Shown here in pieces: positions 32,019 through 36,977 of a stretch of 36,977 nt of DNA (its first letter is position 1; each line of letters opens with the position of its first letter). The stretch covers positions 1 through 36,977 of the forward strand of contig JAGORO010000010.1 of NCBI GenBank assembly GCA_018062785.1, in the 5' to 3' direction. The notes beneath the pieces were generated by a model. The model was not told the DNA's origin. It did not search any database and was given only the letters and a program-made list of their open reading frames with translations. The DNA is from Candidatus Saccharimonadota bacterium (GTDB lineage Bacteria; Patescibacteriota; Saccharimonadia; Saccharimonadales; UBA4665). The position numbers and the translations under genes are program-made.

Positions 32019-32402
32019 CTACTTTAAAATAACGTTTTCAAATATTTTATTGAGGCCAAAGTCGAGGATGGCGACGAATGTTCCAAATGCTACCGAAAAT
32101 ACCAAGACTGCCACTACTAGCCTAGCGCTTTCACGAAACGTAGGCCAAGATACTTGCCTAAGCTCTCTCCAGCTTCGAACGATGTACCGTATGCCGATAA
32201 CCTTGGCAACAAACTTAACTACGCGCATGTTCGCAATCTTCCGAATGAGGTGTCCGATCTGCTTGAATGGTGGCTTATGGCTAAGCCATGCTAGACATTG
32301 CCAGATGAAGCGGAATGGCCAAAAAAAGCCACGCCAAAACGCCTTAGAAATTGATTCTTCACTCTTTGACTCTGCTTGCAGCACTCGTTTTTTTGTAGCC
32401 AC
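32019..32402 (-). CDS. secE: Preprotein translocase subunit SecE
   Basis: A 127-aa SecE with GTG start (AGGAAAGG 11 nt upstream). The conserved core is at the C-terminus: SWRELRQVSWPTFRESARLV, the amphipathic helix and hinge, and then a transmembrane segment (VAVLVFSVAFGTFVAILDFG). The N-terminal half is an extension with an aromatic hydrophobic stretch (FWRGFFWPFRFIWQCLAWL, about residues 22-40) that may form an extra membrane-associated helix. It lies in the plasma membrane with SecY. Confidence 0.95.
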   Translation of the reverse strand: MATKKRVLQAESKSEESISKAFWRGFFWPFRFIWQCLAWLSHKPPFKQIGHLIRKIANMRVVKFVAKVIGIRYIVRSWRELRQVSWPTFRESARLVVAVLVFSVAFGTFVAILDFGLNKIFENVILK

Positions 32403-32444
32403 CTTGTTGTCTACCTTTCCTTTCCCACAAATTGTGAGCCAATT

Positions 32445-32468
32445 AAAAAACCTACAGTAACTGTAGGT
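32445..32468 (-). terminator. Terminator-like hairpin in the secE 5' region
   Basis: ACCTACAG/CTGTAGGT (32450-32457 with 32461-32468) forms a perfect 8-bp stem with a 3-nt loop, followed by U6 on the minus strand (32450-32445). It lies just before secE, within about 5 nt of a predicted start point. Confidence 0.7.
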
Positions 32469-32479
32469 CGATTACGTCA

Positions 32480-32509
32480 AGTTTAGCACCGATGGTACGT
32501 GAGAGTCAA
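32480..32509 (-). promoter_or_regulatory. Putative promoter of secE-nusG
   Basis: Minus-strand TTGACT (32509-32504), 18 bp and TAAACT (32485-32480). The predicted start (about 32473) lies directly before the terminator-like hairpin. Confidence 0.5.
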
Positions 32510-32620
32510 CGGTGACTTGAAGAAGCCTCGCGGCGATGTCCTATGCCTCGCCACGTCTAAGCCAGTGGGTTTGGACCGTGCCATGGCTCTCGATAGCGGT
32601 ATCATGGTACAGTTAATGGC

Positions 32621-34174
32621 ATGACGACTTGGTTTCTAGTCTGGCTTGCTCTCTCGGCCGTCGAGGGGGTTTCTTTGCTGTCGATCAATCGGTTTATATG
32701 CGACTACAAGCTCGTTAGAGGACTCTTGTGGCCGGTAGTGTTCTTGGCGTCGGTAGCAAGCATTGTCCCACTATTGATTGAAAATTGGCAACTATTCGGG
32801 ATACTAGGCTTTCTTCAGGCCTATAGGCTAGTAAATATTGCACGCATTATGCGCTGGCGATTACAGAGGCGTAGGTTACAAAACGCTAGCTTCAGTGCCT
32901 TTATTTGGGTTTTTCTTATGCAGTGTGCTGCCACCATCGTTATTCACCTACTGCTTCGACACATCTCCATGACATCTTTCATGATTGGACTGCTTGTCGC
33001 GAGTAGCGCCGTACTTCTCGTTATTCTTAAGACTACCTTTCAGACTTGGAGCTATACTCGACCGAAGGAACTCGATGAATACCTGTCGAGCAGCCAATTA
33101 CCTTCGCTCAGTGTTCTCATACCGGCTCGTAACGAAACAGACATGCTCCATGCGTGCTTAGAGTCGCTCGTCTCGAGTGATTACCCGAAACTAGAAATAA
33201 TCGTTCTAGATGATTGTAGCGTTACCAAGCGTACGCCCGAGATTATCAAGAGCTTTGCTCATGACGGTGTTCGTTTTGTCGCGGGCAAGGAGCCGGATAG
33301 TCGTTGGCTGCCAAAAAACTGGGCCTACGAAAAACTGCGAACCGAAGCCAGCGGTAAGCTACTGCTGTACTGTGGTGTAGACACGAGGTTTACACCAGTA
33401 AGCCTGCGAAGTATGGTATCGACATTTGTCGAGAAAGATCGAAAAATGATGAGTCTTATGCCGCAGAGGATTATCGAGGACACTGCCCGATTTTCTATAT
33501 TGCAGCCAATGCGCTATTTTTGGGAGCTTTGTCTTCCTAGGCGGCTATTTAAGCGACCGCCTGTCCTAAGTACGTGCTGGATGGTCTCACGTGATTTCCT
33601 GCACGATTTGGGCGGTTTCAAGGCGGTTTCGAGTTCTGTTACGCCCGAAGCATATTTTGCTCGACAGGCAGTGACTTCCGACTCGTACTACTTCTTAAGA
33701 AGCAATCGCTTTCTACCTCTTTTTAGCGCAAAGCCACACGAAGCACAGTACCAGACAACACTACGCGTTCGTTATCCGCAGTTACATCGGCGAATCGAAC
33801 TCGTAGCTTTAACTGCACTGTTCGAGTTAGCGGTATTCCTTGCGCCCTTTTGGTTTATTATTCACAGCATTATAACTGCAGAATTTTTTGTGCTACTTTT
33901 TGCGGCTCTGGCCTCGGCCTTAGTAACCGGTATTTACCTTATTGTTAGCGTTAAAACCGGTCTCTGTAAGCCTATATATGGCATTGCGTCCGCGCCGGTG
34001 GCATTTGTTCTCGATGTCATAGTGCTCCACGTATCTTGTTTGCTGTACGAATTCGGTACGGTTACTTGGAAGGGTAGAAATGTTTGCTTGCCTGTCATGC
34101 AGGTGATTTCTCGATTGCCATCGCTAGACGATGTGCGCGACGACCTGCCCGTGACACAAGGCGTTCAGCGCTAG
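32621..34174 (+). CDS. GT2 family membrane glycosyltransferase
   Basis: A 517-aa protein. Four or five hydrophobic segments lie before residue about 145. A GT-A catalytic domain (about 160-370) has SVLIPARNETDMLHACLESL, EIIVLDDCS (nucleotide-binding Asp pair) and LLYCGVDTRF at the DxD position, where the first Asp is Gly (G-V-D). Three or four C-terminal membrane helices follow (about 385-475). The layout matches processive or lipid-linked GT2 enzymes. The changed DxD and the lack of a clear Q-x-x-R-W leave activity uncertain. It is a single gene facing away from secE and converging with the histidine kinase. I saw no convincing promoter. Confidence 0.85.
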   Translation: MTTWFLVWLALSAVEGVSLLSINRFICDYKLVRGLLWPVVFLASVASIVPLLIENWQLFGILGFLQAYRLVNIARIMRWRLQRRRLQNASFSAFIWVFLMQCAATIVIHLLLRHISMTSFMIGLLVASSAVLLVILKTTFQTWSYTRPKELDEYLSSSQLPSLSVLIPARNETDMLHACLESLVSSDYPKLEIIVLDDCSVTKRTPEIIKSFAHDGVRFVAGKEPDSRWLPKNWAYEKLRTEASGKLLLYCGVDTRFTPVSLRSMVSTFVEKDRKMMSLMPQRIIEDTARFSILQPMRYFWELCLPRRLFKRPPVLSTCWMVSRDFLHDLGGFKAVSSSVTPEAYFARQAVTSDSYYFLRSNRFLPLFSAKPHEAQYQTTLRVRYPQLHRRIELVALTALFELAVFLAPFWFIIHSIITAEFFVLLFAALASALVTGIYLIVSVKTGLCKPIYGIASAPVAFVLDVIVLHVSCLLYEFGTVTWKGRNVCLPVMQVISRLPSLDDVRDDLPVTQGVQR

Positions 34175-34175
34175 G

Positions 34176-35303
34176 CTAATCGTTCTCTGGTTCGACATTA
34201 GGTATTTTAATAGTAAACGTCGAGCCAGTATTAAGTTCGCTGTCGATAGCTATTTCGGCGTGTAGCATGCGGGCCAATTTCATGGTGACATATAGGCCAA
34301 GTCCAGTACCACTATTTTGGCGAGTTCTAAAGTCTTCTGAGCGAAAGAACTTATCGAAGACACGCTCGGCATCTGCCTTGCTGATCCCGATGCCGGTGTC
34401 TCTAACCGTAAAGACTACGCCACCGCTATCCCATGGCTTGGCAGCCACAACAACACCGCCTTTTTCTGTGTACTTGATGGCGTTGGTTATAAAGTTCTGC
34501 AACACCTCTCGAACATACAGGCTGCTTGACTGCAAGGTTTCTAAGTGTGGGCTTAGCTCGCAGTGCAGCGTGAGGCCTTTGGCTACTGCGTCGGGAGTGT
34601 ACGTTTTGATCAGGGTTTCGGTTAGATCGTGAGGGTTGATATCCTCGACCTCGAGTTTCAGTACGCCGCGCTCAGCACGACTTAGCGTCGCAAGGTCGTT
34701 TATCATGCCGGCCAAAAACACCACTTGGTCATGTGCAACTTTTAGAGCGTCATCGAGCAAGGTATCGCGAGTTGCCGATCTGTCGGCGACGAGCTGTGCA
34801 TTGCTGATGTTGCCTTCGGCGATGGCAATTGGCGTTCTGAGTTCGTGGCTGACGACACTAATAAACTCGTCACGCTCCTCTTCGAGGGACTTTTCGCGGG
34901 TGATGTCTCGGAGTAAGAGAGTGAATCCTTTTTGTCCTTGCACGCCATAGCCAAGGCGTACCGGCGCAATGGAAAGGTAGAGGTTTACTTTGCTACCGTC
35001 ATCGTAGTGCAGCAGGTAGTCCCTAGTACTCTGTGATGTAGTAGTCCCCTTGATAAGGGCCGTTATGTTGACCGGTTGGCCGTTATTGTCAAATATTTTT
35101 ACTATCTTGGACAGATGCTGACCATCCGGAGTAATATTGGCGTCAAGAATATTCAGGGCAGCGCCGTTGTACAGGACGATATGTACTTTTTCGTCGACAG
35201 CAATTACGCCATCCGCCATGCTGTTGATGAGACTCGTAAGTCGTTCGTGTTCGAGAGCTATACTTTCGGCAGGATTTTGGGTTGTTTGTGCTGTGTTGGC
35301 CAT
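34176..35303 (-). CDS. Soluble PAS-domain sensor histidine kinase
   Basis: A 375-aa kinase from ATG 35303. A PAS domain (about 21-135; NSMADGVIAVDEKVHIVLYN) is followed by HisKA with phospho-acceptor His153 (VVSHELRTPIAIAEGNI) and HATPase_c with N-box NFITNAIKYTEKGG, G1 RDTGIGISKAD, F-box FDKFFRSED and G2 GTGLGLYV. No membrane segment is present, so it senses a cytoplasmic signal. No response regulator is adjacent. An ATG 7 codons upstream (35324) lies before the -10 box CATACT (35318-35313), which is 9 nt from ATG 35303, so the shorter start is preferred. Confidence 0.93.
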   Translation of the reverse strand: MANTAQTTQNPAESIALEHERLTSLINSMADGVIAVDEKVHIVLYNGAALNILDANITPDGQHLSKIVKIFDNNGQPVNITALIKGTTTSQSTRDYLLHYDDGSKVNLYLSIAPVRLGYGVQGQKGFTLLLRDITREKSLEEERDEFISVVSHELRTPIAIAEGNISNAQLVADRSATRDTLLDDALKVAHDQVVFLAGMINDLATLSRAERGVLKLEVEDINPHDLTETLIKTYTPDAVAKGLTLHCELSPHLETLQSSSLYVREVLQNFITNAIKYTEKGGVVVAAKPWDSGGVVFTVRDTGIGISKADAERVFDKFFRSEDFRTRQNSGTGLGLYVTMKLARMLHAEIAIDSELNTGSTFTIKIPNVEPEND

Positions 35304-35312
35304 GTCAAAACC

Positions 35313-35340
35313 AGTATGACACAATCAGTCTAGGCGGCAA
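35313..35340 (-). promoter_or_regulatory. Promoter of the histidine kinase, leaderless
   Basis: Minus-strand TTGCCG (35340-35335), 16 bp and CATACT (35318-35313), then exactly 9 nt to the ATG at 35303. Confidence 0.5.
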
Positions 35341-35351
35341 ACCCCTTACGC

Positions 35352-36047
35352 CTATAGCGATGTTTTGTACTGCTTGAGTTTGCTACGTGCCTTCTTGGCG
35401 CTCGGGTATAGTCGCTCCATACAGCGCCAGAATTCTGGTCCATGATTCATATGTACGGTATGCGTAAGCTCATGATACAAGACATAGTCAATCAGCTCGA
35501 AAGGCAACTGCATCAGGTAGAGGTTGAGAACGATATTTTTGTGCGAGTCGCAGCTTCCCCATCGGCTTTTGAGTTTCTTGATCTGGATACTCCCATACTG
35601 TAGGTTATGAAACTCGGCAAGTTCCTTGAGCCTAGGGGGAAGGACAATTTCGGCCTCTTTGCGCAAGGCACGTTCGGCTGCCTTTTGAGCGCGAGCCTGA
35701 ACGGTCGCATCTTCGGGCTTCTCGCCCCGCAGCAAAGGAACCACTATCTTAGTCCCCTTAACCCTTGTGCTAGCAGAATCTGTACTGGCCCTAGAAAACT
35801 CTAGCGTATGCAGTCTACCTATACGTTGCCCTTCGTGGAGCGCTACTGCATCATTTTTCGCTAGTTCATCGAGCACCCACGGCATATGATCTGTTAAGAA
35901 CCGTACACCCGCGCTGTATGGGACGAGGTACGGCATAGAGACGCGCACCGTGTCATTTCGGATCGATAGCCGAATAGACCGACTTTGTCGCGTTTTGGCG
36001 AGTACGACCTCGCCGAGACCCTCAATTGTTACTTTTTTTGTCGCCAC
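35352..36047 (-). CDS. YgjP/UPF0758-like M48-type metallopeptidase (DUF45)
   Basis: A 231-aa protein with GTG start. The N-terminal beta domain (VVLAKTRQSRSIRLSIRND) and the DUF45 catalytic helix YHELTHTVHMNHGPEFW, with HExxH and a third His, match the YgjP/WSS1-like zinc peptidase family. KLKSRWGSCDSHKNIVLN is a further family signature. It is cytoplasmic, and its substrates are unknown in bacteria. It starts 8 nt after the P-loop kinase stop, so the two form an operon. Confidence 0.92.
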   Translation of the reverse strand: MATKKVTIEGLGEVVLAKTRQSRSIRLSIRNDTVRVSMPYLVPYSAGVRFLTDHMPWVLDELAKNDAVALHEGQRIGRLHTLEFSRASTDSASTRVKGTKIVVPLLRGEKPEDATVQARAQKAAERALRKEAEIVLPPRLKELAEFHNLQYGSIQIKKLKSRWGSCDSHKNIVLNLYLMQLPFELIDYVLYHELTHTVHMNHGPEFWRCMERLYPSAKKARSKLKQYKTSL

Positions 36048-36055
36048 AGCAGGCC

Positions 36056-36715
36056 TTACTGAATTCGGACGTTGCGACGTGACATATCGACACGACCAGT
36101 GCCGGTGTTGGGAACAAGGTTAATGAGGCCCGGTTTGCTGAGATGATCCTGCGTGTCGCTGGTGACGAGCCGGCGTTCTTTGAGTGATCGAATGACAGCA
36201 TTTTTCTGAGTATTAAAAACGTGCTTGCCACTCAAGACGATTACCTTTTCTATGATCTCGGGATTTTGCATGCCACCAAGCAACTGTTTAAAACTAGGAA
36301 TGTCCATTACTTGGGCGTATTTGTCGTCTGCTTTACGCTTGTCTCGGTTGGAGGCGCGCAGATACGCAGAGTCAGGATCGATCTGCAGCCAAAGCAGCAG
36401 CGATTCTGCGCCCGATCGTACGGCCAAGTTGCGAAGTGCTCGACGTTGAGCAATGCGCATTGCGTTGGTGTCAAAAATCACGCTTACTCCGGCCTTCAGG
36501 AACTCCTCTGTCATGTAGAGCATGATGCTGGCAACAATATGGTTTTCGTCCTTGCTGTAGGTCGGATTTTGAAAAAGTTCGTTGCGTATGCGATCGCTCT
36601 GTACGTGAGCAAGCTTGACGTGCTCGGTGAGTTGTCGCGCGAAAAATGTCTTTCCGGAGCCCGGCATGCCGTAGAGCATAACTAAAAGCGGTTTTGTCGG
36701 AGTTAGTTTTCCCAT
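36056..36715 (-). CDS. P-loop kinase (AAA_33 type)
   Basis: A 219-aa predicted ATP-dependent kinase. Walker A is at LYGMPGSGKTFFARQL (about 14-29), followed by HVQSDRIRNELFQ, a Walker B-like VIFDTNAMRIAQRR and a lid with LRASNRDKRKADDKYAQVMD. This layout is that of the zeta-toxin/polynucleotide-kinase-like AAA_33 group, whose members phosphorylate small molecules or RNA ends. The substrate is not predictable. The -10 region TATACAAT (36734-36727) lies 11 nt from the ATG, again with almost no 5' UTR. Confidence 0.85.
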   Translation of the reverse strand: MGKLTPTKPLLVMLYGMPGSGKTFFARQLTEHVKLAHVQSDRIRNELFQNPTYSKDENHIVASIMLYMTEEFLKAGVSVIFDTNAMRIAQRRALRNLAVRSGAESLLLWLQIDPDSAYLRASNRDKRKADDKYAQVMDIPSFKQLLGGMQNPEIIEKVIVLSGKHVFNTQKNAVIRSLKERRLVTSDTQDHLSKPGLINLVPNTGTGRVDMSRRNVRIQ

Positions 36716-36935
36716 ATCTGCGTACTATTGTATACCAAAAGCGGCGGACGAAAAAGCCTGCTGGTATTTGAGGCACGCTACAGGTGTTTCCGAGAGCAGT
36801 CTCCTTCGGTGCGAGGCTCTTTCGCTCCCAAAGGGACATGAGCAAGCTCCCGTTTTCTTTGTCCGCTACACGACTCCCCACTTCTCAATCCTGCTTCGCA
36901 GTCTTGACGTGGGAAACCAAGCCTTCAGTCATAGG
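36716..36935. other. Non-coding stretch with hairpins
   Basis: About 220 nt without a credible gene. It contains the promoter of the P-loop kinase at its left end, several short inverted repeats (GAGC-AA-GCTC, CTGC-TTC-GCAG, GCGGAC...GTCCGC) and then the terminator at 36936. It may hold a small RNA, but no known class (SRP, RNase P, tmRNA) could be recognised. Confidence 0.4.
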
Positions 36936-36974
36936 CCATATAAAAACCCAGCCAAAAGCCGGGTTTTTATATGG
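36936..36974. terminator. Bidirectional terminator at the right end
   Basis: CCATATAAAAACCC (36936-36949) and GGGTTTTTATATGG (36961-36974) form a perfect 14-bp stem around an 11-nt loop, with A5/T5 runs on either side. Confidence 0.88.
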
Positions 36975-36977
36975 TGC

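Noticed and set aside
32469-32600. tRNA-Trp gene upstream of secE, as in many bacteria
   Set aside because: No cloverleaf, T-loop consensus or CCA-compatible acceptor stem could be found on either strand.
36471-36881. 136-aa frame on the minus strand at the right end
   Set aside because: It overlaps the P-loop kinase in another frame, has an odd Arg/Ser/Cys-rich composition and crosses that gene's promoter.
36739-36900. SRP RNA, tmRNA or RNase P RNA in the right-end non-coding stretch
   Set aside because: The diagnostic conserved cores of these RNAs were looked for on both strands and not found; only short hairpins remain.

Overview
The window reads as a piece of bacterial chromosome, most likely from a Patescibacteria/CPR genome and probably Candidatus Saccharibacteria (TM7). 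The placement is inferred from gene content: compact unidirectional clusters, a dTMP kinase fused to a two-lobed ThyX, pilin-like and LxxTG-anchored surface proteins, a RecR that has lost most of its zinc-binding cysteines, and many short lineage-restricted proteins. No marker search was possible. TGA is an ordinary stop here: it ends dnaX, the DHH gene, the first glycosyltransferase and both small overlaps in the AAA/vWA operon. The code is therefore standard and not the UGA=Gly code of Gracilibacteria/SR1. No tRNA, rRNA, CRISPR array or insertion sequence was recognised.

Layout. 1-4066: an orphan 414-aa protein, a short unit encoding a DUF4190/pilin-like membrane protein and a CapA-type metallophosphatase, then a convergent VanY-type carboxypeptidase. 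4154-8631: an envelope operon (alpha/beta hydrolase, two overlapping GT4 glycosyltransferases, AI-2E transporter). 8680-17641 (minus strand): housekeeping genes cysS, a DHH phosphoesterase, ybaB-recR, a polytopic membrane protein, dnaX-dnaB, a conserved-looking 169-aa protein and a membrane-anchored orphan. 17735-22116: a self-contained operon with a perfect consensus promoter, a MoxR-type AAA+ ATPase gene broken by an in-frame TGA, an unrecognised 280-aa protein, and a 648-aa protein joining an HExxH zincin-like domain to a C-terminal vWA/MIDAS domain; it ends at a strong terminator. 22137-32402 (minus strand): secE-nusG, rplK-rplA and rplJ-rplL, interleaved with small unknown genes and a dcd - tmk/thyX pair for thymidylate supply. 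A plus-strand LEDTG-anchored beta-propeller-like surface protein (27396-28625) sits inside this block. 32621-36715: a GT2 membrane glycosyltransferase, a soluble PAS histidine kinase with no response regulator nearby, a YgjP-type metallopeptidase and a P-loop kinase. Perfect bidirectional terminator hairpins lie at both ends of the window.

Three things stand out. (i) The AAA/280-aa/zincin-vWA operon resembles MoxR-vWA partner systems (CobS-CobT, NorQ-NorD, RavA-ViaA) but has a novel middle gene and an interrupted ATPase. (ii) A structured RNA leader or small RNA at about 24033-23886 (minus strand) has its own promoter, a terminator and a perfect 9-bp alternative pairing. (iii) Many first-in-operon genes have a -10 box placed so close to the ATG (repeatedly exactly 9 nt) that their mRNAs should be leaderless, whereas internal and ribosomal genes carry Shine-Dalgarno sequences.
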